A stretch of 64,000 nt of DNA from Paenibacillus sp. YN15 (lineage in GTDB: Bacteria; Bacillota; Bacilli; Paenibacillales; NBRC-103111), in NCBI RefSeq assembly GCF_003285005.1, contig NZ_QMFA01000011.1, forward strand, positions 62,001 to 126,000. The letters are read 5' to 3'. The position numbers were made by a program, and so were the translations under genes. The notes below the pieces were generated by a model, which was given only the letters and a program-made list of their open reading frames with translations, made no database searches and was not told the origin of the DNA. The stretch's first letter is position 1; the number at the start of each line of letters is the position of its first letter. Below, piece after piece: positions 33,481 to 40,702 of this stretch.

Positions 33481-33807
33481 TTGATCAGCAGCGATGTGAT
33501 CCGGGGGTATAACGACACCATGATCCTGTATATGCTTCTCCATGGAGAGTCCTATGGCTATGAAATCTCCAAGAACATCAAAAAGCTCTCGGAGGAGAAA
33601 TACATTATGAAGGAAACCACGCTCTATTCCGCTTTCACCCGCCTGGAGAATAACGGTTATATTGAATCCTTCCATAAAGATGAGAGTCTGGGCAAAAGGC
33701 GCACCTATTACCGCATTACTCCATCGGGATTGGCTTATTACCAGGACAAATGCAGAGAATGGCTGGTTACCCAAGAGGTTGTCAACAAATTTATAAAGGA
33801 GCTGTGA
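33481..33807 (+). CDS. PadR-family transcriptional regulator
   Basis: A 108-residue winged-helix repressor of the short PadR class. The HTH runs DTMILYMLLHGESYGYEISKNIKKL to ETTLYSAFTRLENNGYIESF, then GKRRTYYRITPSGLAYY and a short C-terminal dimerisation helix. The start is TTG 33481, seven bases after AAAGGAGG. It is followed four bases later by a membrane protein gene, a pairing typical of PadR regulators that control a membrane or transport function. Operator-like repeats are directly upstream. Confidence 0.92.
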   Translation: MISSDVIRGYNDTMILYMLLHGESYGYEISKNIKKLSEEKYIMKETTLYSAFTRLENNGYIESFHKDESLGKRRTYYRITPSGLAYYQDKCREWLVTQEVVNKFIKEL

Positions 33808-33811
33808 CGGC

Positions 33812-34786
33812 ATGGATACAATCGCCAGCTATCTGGATAACATGTTTGCTTCCCTCCCCCGCACCCGGCAGATGCTCACTCTGAAGGAAGAAATGCTGGC
33901 TACGATGGAGGAGAAGTATCAGGAGCTGAAGCAAGAGGGCAAAACGGAAAACGAAGCGGTAGGCATTGTCATTTCCGAGTTTGGCAATATCGATGAGCTG
34001 CTGGCGGAGCTGAATATCCCGCTGCCCGCAGAGGAAGCGGCTCTGCCGGTTGTAACGGAGGAAGAGGCTTTGGACTTTATGATGATGAAGAAGAAAACCG
34101 GTCTTTTGATCGGATTGGGCGTTTTTATGTGTCTGGCGGGTGCGGCTCTGCTTGTGCTAATTTCCGCTTTGGTAAAAGACAGCTTGGTGGGCTGGGAGCT
34201 TTCGGAGGATGCCGGCTATATGGTGGGGCTTGCCGCCATGTTTGTTTTGGTTGTGCCGGCCATTGGCATTTTTATCTACACGGGCATGAAGCTGGAAAAA
34301 TACAAGTATTTGCAGGGAGACTTCGTAATTGCCTCTTCCCTGAAGGGTATGATTGAAAACAGGAAATCGGCCTTCGCTCCTTCCTATACCGTTTCCCTGA
34401 TATCCGGTGTTTGTCTGGCCGTTCTTTCTCCGGTTGCCATTTTCATCGCGTCCGCCGTTGGGGATAGAGCCACCGCTTATGGAGTGCCCGTCCTGCTGAT
34501 GTTTGTGGGCATTGCCGTATTCCTGTTCATTTATTATGGAACCATCCGTGAAAGCTACAATATGCTGCTTCAGAAAGAGGAGTTTACCAAGGAGAAAAAA
34601 GAGGAGAATCGGGTGATCGGGGCGGTTGCTTCGGTGGTGTGGCCTTTGGCTGCCTGCATTTTTCTGGTCAGCGGTTTTATCTATCACCGGTGGGACATCA
34701 ATTGGGTGATCTTCCCCGTCACCGGCATCCTGTTCGGCACCTTCTGCGGCGCGTACAGCATCTTGAAAGGGCGGGGCCATGCGTAA
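33812..34786 (+). CDS. Permease-prefix (DUF1700-like) membrane protein
   Basis: A 324-residue membrane protein. Residues 1-70 form the cytoplasmic permease-prefix helical domain (LPRTRQMLTLKEEMLATMEEKY, EAVGIVISEFGNIDELL), followed by six hydrophobic segments (for example GLLIGLGVFMCLAGAALLVLI and VGLAAMFVLVVPAIGIFIYT). Such proteins are commonly co-encoded with PadR regulators, as here, but their activity is not known. ATG 33812 is ten bases after AAGGAG; the gene is four bases after the PadR stop, so they are cotranscribed. Confidence 0.85.
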   Translation: MDTIASYLDNMFASLPRTRQMLTLKEEMLATMEEKYQELKQEGKTENEAVGIVISEFGNIDELLAELNIPLPAEEAALPVVTEEEALDFMMMKKKTGLLIGLGVFMCLAGAALLVLISALVKDSLVGWELSEDAGYMVGLAAMFVLVVPAIGIFIYTGMKLEKYKYLQGDFVIASSLKGMIENRKSAFAPSYTVSLISGVCLAVLSPVAIFIASAVGDRATAYGVPVLLMFVGIAVFLFIYYGTIRESYNMLLQKEEFTKEKKEENRVIGAVASVVWPLAACIFLVSGFIYHRWDINWVIFPVTGILFGTFCGAYSILKGRGHA

Positions 34787-34795
34787 CCAGAAATT

Positions 34796-34831
34796 AGGTC
34801 GCTCTGCACTGACAGAGCGGCCTGTTTTTTT
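34796..34831 (+). terminator. Terminator of the PadR operon
   Basis: AGGTCGCTCTG, loop CACTGA, CAGAGCG.CCT and seven T, ten bases after the stop. Confidence 0.88.
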
Positions 34832-34832
34832 G

Positions 34833-34860
34833 CAGCGGATACGCCATAGCGATCATCAGG
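34833..34860 (-). pseudogene. Duplicated 3' tail of the rhodopsin-transducer-family gene, remnant 1
   Basis: On the minus strand it encodes LMIAMAYPL, matching the last codons (LMTTMAYPL) of the intact gene at 35817-36179, without a stop and without the rest of the gene. It marks the left edge of the tandem duplication. Confidence 0.65.
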
Positions 34861-34901
34861 TTTATTCGCCGCGGAGTCGCGTGGGATAAGAATTTTGGGA
34901 C

Positions 34902-34930
34902 TTACTGGAATGCCGCGGATGTGGTAAAAT
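34902..34930 (+). promoter_or_regulatory. Toxin promoter, module 1
   Basis: TTACTG (34902-34907), 17 bp, TAAAAT (34925-34930). The matching promoter of module 2 has a perfect TATAAT. Confidence 0.65.
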
Positions 34931-34993
34931 GCAAGAGCAATAGAATAGGCTTGCAAGGGCGGTCGGCTAATCTCCCGGAAGGGAGGGATGCCT

Positions 34994-35107
34994 GTGGAGG
35001 TTAAAGACGCTTTGACACTCATGATTAGCTTCGGTGCGCTGCTTGTTGCGCTGCTGACGTTGGTCGTGACCATCGTCGTAGCGGTTAACCATAACACAAA
35101 GAAATAG
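34994..35107 (+). CDS. Type I toxin, holin-like small membrane peptide, copy 1
   Basis: A 37-residue peptide, VEVKDALTLMISFGALLVAL then LTLVVTIVVAVNHNTKK, with one membrane helix and a basic tail: the pattern annotated as putative holin-like toxin and related to TxpA/BsrG toxins that damage the membrane. GTG 34994 is chosen because GGGAGGG lies six bases upstream, whereas ATG 34988 abuts it. The 5' leader forms CTCCC-GGAA-GGGAG (34972-34985), hiding the ribosome site. A convergent antisense RNA overlaps its 3' end. The peptide is identical to copy 2. Confidence 0.85.
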   Translation: MEVKDALTLMISFGALLVALLTLVVTIVVAVNHNTKK

Positions 35108-35236
35108 ACCGCCCTGGTCAAGGTGACGGTCTATTTCGCCTAAACCTAACTCCTTAAGCCGACCGCCTTTCAAGCGGCTGTTGCGCATGAGAGTCGTGTT
35201 AGCAGCACGGCTCTCTTTGCATTGTTCGCTGTTTCT
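35098..35236 (-). ncRNA. Antisense antitoxin RNA, module 1 (RatA-like)
   Basis: On the minus strand TTGAGA, 18 bp, TATACT (35248-35243, preceded by TGG) would start an RNA near 35236. It contains the hairpin AGAGCCGTG...CACG-CTCT and ends in the bidirectional terminator 35101-35137 (GAAATAGACCG...CGGTCTATTTC), so it pairs with the last ~40 nt of the toxin mRNA. This is the txpA/ratA layout. Exact ends are estimates. Confidence 0.7.
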
Positions 35237-35307
35237 ACGTTCAGTATACCACAGCGTATATCAAATTCTCAATGCCCGGCACCGGTTTTTAACACCGCGC
35301 TTGCGGA

Positions 35308-35345
35308 TATGCCAGGATGACCAACGGTTGTTCTTGGCCGGTGAA
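35308..35345 (-). pseudogene. Duplicated 3' tail of the rhodopsin-transducer-family gene, remnant 2
   Basis: On the minus strand GGCCAAGAACAACC...TGGCATATCCGC aligns with the intact gene's GGCCGAGAACAGCC...TGGCGTATCCGC (encoding AENSLMTTMAYPL) but has lost reading frame and stop. It separates the two toxin modules. Confidence 0.55.
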
Positions 35346-35374
35346 GCTCCTGGCTTATCAGCGCGTTTTGAGAC

Positions 35375-35403
35375 TTACTGGAATACCGCGGATATGATAT
35401 AAT
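35375..35403 (+). promoter_or_regulatory. Toxin promoter, module 2
   Basis: TTACTG (35375-35380), 17 bp, perfect TATAAT (35398-35403). Confidence 0.75.
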
Positions 35404-35444
35404 CGCAGAGCAATAGAATAGGCTTGCAAGGGCGGTCGGCTAAT

Positions 35445-35496
35445 CTCCCGGTAAGCATATGCTTACGAAGCAGGCTTTCTCACGAAAGCCCTCGGG
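35445..35496 (+). promoter_or_regulatory. Structured toxin leader with inserted hairpins, module 2
   Basis: The leader of module 1 is interrupted here by about 43 bp holding a perfect 16-bp palindrome, GTAAGCATATGCTTAC (35451-35466), and the hairpin GGCTTTC-TCAC-GAAAGCC (35473-35490). CCCG (35447-35450) and CGGG (35493-35496) close a three-way junction next to the ribosome site GGGTGA. Confidence 0.65.
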
Positions 35497-35504
35497 TGAT
35501 GCCT

Positions 35505-35618
35505 GTGGAGGTTAAAGACGCTTTGACGCTCATGATTAGCTTCGGTGCGCTGCTTGTTGCGCTGCTGACGTTGGTCGTGACCATCGTCGTAGCGGTTAAC
35601 CATAACACAAAGAAATAG
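35505..35618 (+). CDS. Type I toxin, holin-like small membrane peptide, copy 2
   Basis: Encodes the same 37 residues as the gene at 34994, with one base difference in 114, although the flanking regions have diverged considerably. One membrane helix and a C-terminal NHNTKK. GTG 35505 is five bases after GGGTGA; ATG 35499 overlaps that site. The promoter is stronger than that of copy 1 and the leader more structured, which suggests the two copies differ in expression. An antisense RNA gene converges on it. Confidence 0.85.
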   Translation: MEVKDALTLMISFGALLVALLTLVVTIVVAVNHNTKK

Positions 35619-35751
35619 ACCGCCCTGCGCTAAGGGGAACGGTCTATTTCTCTGACTAAATAACCCCGTAAAGCCGACCGCCTTTCAAGCGGCTGTTGCG
35701 CATGAGAGTCGTGTTGCGAGCACGGCTCTCTTTGCATTGTTCGCTGTTTCT
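35609..35751 (-). ncRNA. Antisense antitoxin RNA, module 2 (RatA-like)
   Basis: Minus-strand promoter TTGAGG, 18 bp, TATACT (35763-35758); terminator 35612-35650 (GAAATAGACCG...CGGTCTATTTC) shared with the toxin mRNA. Sequence is close to the module 1 RNA over the hairpin and GGCGGTCGGCTT region but differs in the terminator loop, which may set pairing specificity. Confidence 0.7.
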
Positions 35752-35816
35752 ACACTCAGTATACCACAACGCATATCAAATCCTCAATGCCCGATGCATC
35801 GGCTTTAACACCGCTT

Positions 35817-36179
35817 TTACAGCGGATACGCCATAGTAGTCATCAGGCTGTTCTCGGCCTGGGTGGAATCCAACCGGCTGTATTGCACGATTACCGGCAC
35901 ATTGCTTTCCACTTCCATGGCATAGGGAACGCCTACCGGAATGCCCACGCCGTCTTTGATCAGGGAGCTTGTCCGGATATGCTTTGTCCGTTTAGCCGGA
36001 CATACAGCCGGGACCTTCTCCAGGGGAGCCTGATCCTCGTAATATACAGTTACCAAAATTTGCGCGTCCTCGTCTCCGCAATTCAGCACGCAAATGGATT
36101 CATGGCTCAGCAGCTCACCCTTGCTTACCGGGGGGATAAAGCCGTCCGGAATATACCAATTCAATGCACCCTTGCCCAT
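35817..36179 (-). CDS. Sensory rhodopsin transducer (ASRT) family protein
   Basis: A 120-residue cytoplasmic beta-sandwich protein. The family signature is clear: WYIPDGFIPP, LLSHESICVLNCGDEDAQILVTVYYEDQ, VPAKRTKHIR, AMEVESNVPVIVQYSRLDSTQAENSLMTTMAYP. In Anabaena the homologue couples a rhodopsin to gene control, but most relatives occur without rhodopsin, often near sugar-metabolism genes, and may bind carbohydrate or DNA. No rhodopsin gene is in the window. ATG 36179 follows GGAGGTG by about ten bases; the frame stays open to 36482 without another site. It is divergent from GH51, and fragments of its 3' end are duplicated with the toxin modules. Confidence 0.85.
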   Translation of the reverse strand: MGKGALNWYIPDGFIPPVSKGELLSHESICVLNCGDEDAQILVTVYYEDQAPLEKVPAVCPAKRTKHIRTSSLIKDGVGIPVGVPYAMEVESNVPVIVQYSRLDSTQAENSLMTTMAYPL

Positions 36180-36423
36180 GTTCAAAAAGCACCTCCGCAG
36201 GTAATGGTCGTTCTCGTGTTCATACCGTTTCCCCTCTATCATAACGGGCTTACAGAAGCGAATCAATAGCCCCCAGGAATATTTCACAGAAAAACAAATA
36301 AATTCGGAAACAAAAACAGATCGCTCAAGAAAGCAGGATATTGCGGTAAAAAAGCAGCTTTGGTTATGTTCGTCCCATTTTTCCCGTGATAAGGTAAGGG
36401 TATTCCAAGGTATAAGGAGCCAT

Positions 36424-37914
36424 ATGCCAATGACTGAGCTGAAGATCGACGCCGCCACAACCGCCGGCACCATCAACCGCAATATTTACGGCCATTTCGC
36501 CGAGCACTTGGGCAGATGCATCTATGAAGGAATCTGGGTCGGGGAGGACTCTCCCATCCCCAATACCAAGGGATTGCGCAATGATGTGGTCGCCGCTTTG
36601 AAAGCGCTGGACATTCCCGTGCTGCGTTGGCCGGGAGGCTGCTTCGCCGACGAATACCACTGGATGGACGGCATCGGGCCCAAGGAAAACCGGCCGCGTA
36701 TGATCAACACCCACTGGGGCGGGACGGTGGAAAACAACCATTTCGGCACCCATGAGTTTATGGAGCTGTGCGAGCAGTTGGGCACGGAGCCGTATATCAA
36801 CGGCAATGTAGGCAGCGGAACCGTATATGAAATGCAGCAATGGATGGAGTACCTGACCTTTGACGGAGAATCCCCCATGGCCAATCTGCGGAAGCAAAAC
36901 GGCCGGGAGCAGCCCTGGAAGGTGAAATATTTTGGCGTGGGCAACGAAAGCTGGGGCTGCGGCGGCAACATGCGGCCGGAATATTACGCGGATGAGTACC
37001 GGCGCTATGGCACCTACGTGCGCAACTACGGGGATAACAAGGTCTACAAAATCGCCTGCGGAGCCAGCGAAGGCGATTACCACTGGACCGAGGTGCTGAT
37101 GCGGGAAGCGGGCAGACATATGCATGGCCTGAGCCTGCACTATTACACGCTGCCTACGGGGATTTGGGCGGATAAGGGCTCGGCCACGGATTTTGACGCC
37201 ACCGCCTGGTTCGAAACTCTGCGCCGCACCCTGTACATGGATGAGCTCTTGACCAAACATTCTGCCATTATGGACAAATACGATCCTGCCAAACGGGTGG
37301 GACTGATCGTGGACGAATGGGGCACCTGGTACAATGTGGAGCCGGGCACCAATCCGGGCTTCCTCTACCAGCAGAACTCCATGCGCGACGCTCTGGTAGC
37401 GGGCATCAACCTGAATTTGTTCCATAAGCATTGCGACCGGGTGCACATGGCCAACATTGCCCAGACCGTCAATGTGCTGCAAGCGATGATCCTCACCGAG
37501 GGGGAAAAAATGGTGCTCACCCCCACCTACCATGTGTTCGAAATGTACAAGGTTCACCAGGACGCCGAACTGGTGCCGGTGGAGTTGGACAGCCCCGCCT
37601 ACACCCTGGGCGCCGTCAGCATCCCGCAGCTGTCCGTCTCCTGCTCCCGCAATGCGGAAGGCAGGCTGCATTTGTCCCTGTGCAATTTGCACCATGCCGA
37701 AGCCGCGCCGGTGCAGGTGAAACTGTCCGGCCTGACCGTTGCCGCGCCGAAGCTGAGCGGACGGATTCTGGCCCATGACTCGCTGCAAGCCCATAATACC
37801 TTTGCCGATCCGGAGAATGTGAAGCCTGCCGCGTTTACGGCGATGGAATGGAAGGACGGCGTACTGTCGGCCACTTTGCCCCCGGCTTCCGTTGCGGTTA
37901 TAGCCGTCGGGTAA
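36424..37914 (+). CDS. GH51 alpha-L-arabinofuranosidase, intracellular
   Basis: A 496-residue glycosidase removing terminal L-arabinofuranose from arabino-oligosaccharides. The barrel carries the acid/base Glu in [16 protein letters not shown] and the nucleophile Glu in [14 protein letters not shown], plus [14 protein letters not shown]; a C-terminal beta-sandwich follows. There is no signal peptide, so it acts on imported oligosaccharides. The start is ATG 36424, six bases after AAGGAG. It would be a natural AraR target, but I see no convincing AraR operator upstream. A neighbouring Cys-rich gene follows closely. Confidence 0.93.
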   Translation: MPMTELKIDAATTAGTINRNIYGHFAEHLGRCIYEGIWVGEDSPIPNTKGLRNDVVAALKALDIPVLRWPGGCFADEYHWMDGIGPKENRPRMINTHWGGTVENNHFGTHEFMELCEQLGTEPYINGNVGSGTVYEMQQWMEYLTFDGESPMANLRKQNGREQPWKVKYFGVGNESWGCGGNMRPEYYADEYRRYGTYVRNYGDNKVYKIACGASEGDYHWTEVLMREAGRHMHGLSLHYYTLPTGIWADKGSATDFDATAWFETLRRTLYMDELLTKHSAIMDKYDPAKRVGLIVDEWGTWYNVEPGTNPGFLYQQNSMRDALVAGINLNLFHKHCDRVHMANIAQTVNVLQAMILTEGEKMVLTPTYHVFEMYKVHQDAELVPVELDSPAYTLGAVSIPQLSVSCSRNAEGRLHLSLCNLHHAEAAPVQVKLSGLTVAAPKLSGRILAHDSLQAHNTFADPENVKPAAFTAMEWKDGVLSATLPPASVAVIAVG

Positions 37915-37946
37915 GCTTTCCGTAATTGAAAGGAGTGCGGCAACGG

Positions 37947-38207
37947 ATGGAAGCAGGCTGCAAAGGCTGCATGGAGGTAGACGCGGCAGCGGAGGTGGAG
38001 CGGCTGTGGAAGCGGATGAAGCTGCGGGAGGGGGAAGCCGTCAGCGATGCGGTATATGCGGCGCGGCTTGCCGCATGTGAAGCCTGCGCAGCCTTGCAGG
38101 GCGGCTCCACCTGCCGCCACTGCGGCTGCCTGGTCCGCTACCGGGCCCGGCTGACGGACGGGGTTTGCCCTTGCCCCGGCGGCTCCAGGTGGGAGGGACT
38201 TCTGTAG
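37947..38207 (+). CDS. Small cysteine-rich protein, probable zinc ribbon (DUF6171-like)
   Basis: An 86-residue protein with Cys pairs CKGC near the N-terminus, CEAC, CRHCGC and CPCP near the C-terminus, likely binding one or two zinc ions, with a charged helix between. I recall similar short proteins in Paenibacillus and Bacillus without known function. ATG 37947 is about eleven bases after AAAGGAG, somewhat far; a TTG at 37926 overlaps that site. It follows the GH51 gene by 32 bp and may be cotranscribed. Confidence 0.7.
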   Translation: MEAGCKGCMEVDAAAEVERLWKRMKLREGEAVSDAVYAARLAACEACAALQGGSTCRHCGCLVRYRARLTDGVCPCPGGSRWEGLL

Positions 38208-38238
38208 GGCAAACACGCAGCGTTTGGACAAAAACAGG

Positions 38239-38267
38239 TTGCATCTGCCGGGAGATAGCGCTATAAT
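38239..38267 (+). promoter_or_regulatory. Promoter of the leader ORF and HisRS gene
   Basis: TTGCAT (38239-38244), 17 bp, TATAAT (38262-38267). Transcription would start near 38274, 30 nt before the leader ORF. Confidence 0.75.
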
Positions 38268-38303
38268 ACAGCTTAATTCGGATTGACGCGAGGAGAATCT
38301 GTC

Positions 38304-38360
38304 ATGAACAGCGCGAAATTCCAATGCAGGAGCAACCATTATTACCACAAAAAGCGTTAG
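38304..38360 (+). CDS. Putative histidine-codon leader peptide
   Basis: An 18-codon ORF, MNSAKFQCRSNHYYHKKR and stop, with GAGGAG eight bases before its ATG. Two His and two Tyr codons (CAT TAT TAC CAC, 38337-38348) lie directly before the 5' arm of a hairpin that contains the stop codon. Such placement is that of attenuation peptides. It precedes a histidyl-tRNA synthetase gene and a terminator. Only two His codons is few, so function is inferred. Confidence 0.55.
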   Translation: MNSAKFQCRSNHYYHKKR

Positions 38361-38458
38361 CACCCCTGAAGGCAATATTCAGGGAGGGCTAACGCTTGAC
38401 GCGTTGGCCTCCCTGCGGCATAGGAGCGCGCGGGACCAAGAGGTCCTGCGCGTTTTTT
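38352..38458 (+). promoter_or_regulatory. Attenuator-like RNA structures before the HisRS gene
   Basis: Hairpin 1 pairs AAGCGTTAGC (38352-38361) with GCTAACGCTT (38388-38397), with inner CCCTGA/TCAGGG. Hairpin 2, exclusive with it, pairs AGGGAGG-CTAACGC (38381-38395, one bulged G) with GCGTTGGCCTCCCT (38401-38414). A terminator follows: CGCGCGGGACC, AAGA, GGTCCTGCGCG (38427-38452) and six T, 39 bp before the HisRS start codon. How hairpin 2 would affect the terminator is not clear from sequence. Confidence 0.65.
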
Positions 38459-38497
38459 GTTTGCTCCGGCAAATTTATTACCGGGAGGGGTTCAACC

Positions 38498-39802
38498 ATG
38501 CAAAATGTCAAAGGCACGGCGGACTATGTTGGAAGCGTGGAGCAACTGCGCGGACAGGTAAGAGAATGGCTCACGGAGCTGTTCCGGATTTACGATTTTG
38601 CGCCGATGGAAACAACCGTCTTAAACGAGATGGAGCTGCTGGAGGCCAAATACGGGGGCGGCGAGGAAATTTTGAAGGAAGTCTACGCTTTAAGCGACCA
38701 GGGCGGACGGAGTTTGGGACTGCGTTATGATTTGACCCTGCCCTTCGCCAAGGTGCTGGCGCTCCAGCCGGGCCTCCCATTGCCCATCAGGCGTTACGAA
38801 ATGGGAAAGGTGTTCCGGGATGGACCAGTGAAGAAGGGCCGTCTTCGGGAATTTACCCAATGTGATGCGGATATAGCCGGCATAGCGGGGCCGATGGCGG
38901 AACTGGAGCTGTTCGGACTGGCCCGGGATGTGTTTGAACGCGTTAACCTGCCGGTCCGGATTCACTGGAACAACCGCAGACTGCTCCAGGAGCTGCTGGA
39001 GGCGCTTCAGGTGCCGATGGAAGACATGCCCGGCGTCATGCTTGTAATGGATAAGCTGCACAAGATCGGCACCGGTGGGGTAAGGCAGGAGCTGCTGCAA
39101 AAAGGGCTGGACGAAGGGACGGTGGAGCGGCTGCTGAAGCTTTCGGAAGCGTCGGAATGGACACCGCATAAGCTGACCGCCGCTTTTGGACTGAAGGCCT
39201 CTCCCGGGGCGGAAGAGGCCTTGGCGCTGTTGGAGCTTCTGGAGGAAGCAGGACTTGCTTCCATCTGCCGGTTTGAGCCTTTCCTCACCCGCGGGCTGTC
39301 CTTCTACACGGGAACGGTGTTCGAGGTGTTTGACGCCACAGGCAAATACCCCTCCAGCCTGGCGGCAGGAGGGCGCTACGATGCCATGGCCGGCAAGCTC
39401 GGCGGCAATCCGGAACGGGATTGCCCGGCAGTGGGCATCTCTTTTGGCTTGGAGAGCATGATGGCGCTGTTGCATGAAGGGGATGCTGGATTAGAAGTCC
39501 CCGCCGCCATCGTGCTCCCTATAGGCGACGAAGCGCTGCCTGCAGCGGCCCGGGCGGCAGACGGCCTGCGGCAAAGCGGGATCTGCACCCGGGTGGAATA
39601 CAGCGGCAGAAAGCTGGCCAAGGCTCTCTCCTCCGTTGCCAAAAGCGGCATCCGGTATGCGGTGCTGGTCGGTCCGGAGGAAGCCGCCTCGAATCATGTG
39701 CGGCTGAAGGACCTCACTGACCGGTCGGAGATGGTCATGCCTCTGGACCAGGCGGTTTACATGATTGAAAAAACCACGGACCAGCGTCTGTTTGCCTGGT
39801 GA
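38498..39802 (+). CDS. Histidine--tRNA ligase paralogue (HisRS2, archaeal-like)
   Basis: A 434-residue class II synthetase. Motif 2 reads EMGKVFRDGPVKKGRLREFTQCDADI, a wording close to archaeal HisRS and to the second HisRS of some bacilli. The histidine-specific motifs LTRGLSFYTGTVFEVFD and SSLAAGGRYDAMAG are intact and a C-terminal anticodon-binding domain is present (AAIVLPIGDEALPAAARAAD to VLVGPEEAASNHVRLKDL). Retention of motifs and anticodon domain argues against the regulatory HisZ subunit. The start is ATG 38498, seven bases after GGGAGGGG. No aspS neighbour, unlike the housekeeping hisS. Expression is likely controlled by the leader. Confidence 0.82.
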   Translation: MQNVKGTADYVGSVEQLRGQVREWLTELFRIYDFAPMETTVLNEMELLEAKYGGGEEILKEVYALSDQGGRSLGLRYDLTLPFAKVLALQPGLPLPIRRYEMGKVFRDGPVKKGRLREFTQCDADIAGIAGPMAELELFGLARDVFERVNLPVRIHWNNRRLLQELLEALQVPMEDMPGVMLVMDKLHKIGTGGVRQELLQKGLDEGTVERLLKLSEASEWTPHKLTAAFGLKASPGAEEALALLELLEEAGLASICRFEPFLTRGLSFYTGTVFEVFDATGKYPSSLAAGGRYDAMAGKLGGNPERDCPAVGISFGLESMMALLHEGDAGLEVPAAIVLPIGDEALPAAARAADGLRQSGICTRVEYSGRKLAKALSSVAKSGIRYAVLVGPEEAASNHVRLKDLTDRSEMVMPLDQAVYMIEKTTDQRLFAW

Positions 39803-39838
39803 CCAGACTGACTGTCCGCCCGCAAGGGTTGGTGCATA

Positions 39839-40474
39839 TTATAAGTCGCGGGGCTTTCTGGCGGCAATAATCCGCAGCCTGTATTGCTTGGAGCCTCCCC
39901 CCTCGTAGCGGAGAGTCTCGTCCACTTGATCCAGGGACAGAATTTGAAAGGAACGGAAATGCTCCCGCAGATCCTCCTCCGAAAAAAAGTGGGCGTATTT
40001 TCCCGGCGTATATTCGTACGTTCCGGGCTCCAGGCACCGGCCGGTTCCGTAATGGCTGTCCTCATCCGAGAAGCATGTGGCATACACCAGGCCCCCGGGC
40101 TCAAGCCAATGAAGGAGATTGCCCATCAAACGCCGTCTGTCCCCTTCCAGGAATAAATGCAGGATATCATAGGCAAAGATGCCGCCGGCCTTTCCTTTCA
40201 TCGCCGACCGGTCCAGAACGGACCCCATGCGAAAGTCGGTCAGGGGGTCCCACTCTCTCCCCAGCCGTACTGCCTCCGGGGATAATTCAAGGGCCTCCGT
40301 CCGGAATTCCCGCGAGAAGGCTTTGGTATTCCGGCCGTAGCCCGCTCCCGGCACCAGCACCTGCGCGATTCCGGCTTCCCGGAACAGTGCCGCCGCGGCG
40401 AGGGCTGTAGGACTGGGCTCCGTACCCCAGATTTTGCCCTGCTTGCGGAAACGTTCACTCCAATATTGCTCCAT
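39839..40474 (-). CDS. SAM-dependent methyltransferase, class I
   Basis: A 211-residue Rossmann-fold methyltransferase. Motif I is VLVPGAGYGRNTKAFSREF, followed by ALELSPEAVRLGREW as the adenosine-binding acidic loop and GIFAYDILHLFLEGDRRRLMGNLLHWLEPGGLVYATCFS as motifs II-III. It resembles the TehB/thiopurine-methyltransferase group; substrate unknown. ATG 40474 lies nine bases after GGGAGG; the frame is open upstream to 40681 without a site. Convergent with the HisRS gene. Confidence 0.85.
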   Translation of the reverse strand: MEQYWSERFRKQGKIWGTEPSPTALAAAALFREAGIAQVLVPGAGYGRNTKAFSREFRTEALELSPEAVRLGREWDPLTDFRMGSVLDRSAMKGKAGGIFAYDILHLFLEGDRRRLMGNLLHWLEPGGLVYATCFSDEDSHYGTGRCLEPGTYEYTPGKYAHFFSEEDLREHFRSFQILSLDQVDETLRYEGGGSKQYRLRIIAARKPRDL

Positions 40475-40655
40475 ATGCAGCCGCCTCCCGACGGGATTGA
40501 TTTTGCGTTCCCATACATGTAATCGAATTGTAATAATGCCTTCATGTTGCATTAATACAAGCCGGGTAATATAAAAGCAACCCCCCTTTTTGAATATAAT
40601 ATATCTTAGACCCGCAGCCCCGTGGCCAGCGGGTCCTTTTTTTGTGCAAGTGCTC

Positions 40656-40670
40656 CGGACCCAGTTTCCG
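40656..40670. repeat. Single CGGAC-N6-TCCG core of the dispersed element
   Basis: CGGACCCAGTTTCCG followed by TCATTTCGCAAATAATCGG matches core 1 of the 16382 copy and its flank. The next expected core, 50 bp on, would fall inside the acetyltransferase gene and is absent. A stem GACCCGC...GCGGGTC with seven T (40608-40645, plus strand) just before it has no clear gene to terminate. Confidence 0.6.
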
Positions 40671-40702
40671 TCATTTCGCAAATAATCGGTCTTTTGCCCC
40701 CT

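Noticed and set aside
38274-38458. Canonical T-box leader
   Set aside because: No recognisable Stem I or the AGGGUGGNACCGCG block; the AGGGAGGG segment is only a partial resemblance.
38498-39802. HisZ (ATP phosphoribosyltransferase regulatory subunit)
   Set aside because: Histidine-binding motifs and a C-terminal anticodon-binding domain are complete, which HisZ lacks; no other his genes are adjacent.
40608-40645. Plus-strand small RNA gene ending in a hairpin with seven T
   Set aside because: A TATAAT-like box lies only about 10 bp upstream of the stem and no -35 is convincing; the transcript would be about 40 nt. Left as an unexplained terminator-like stem.
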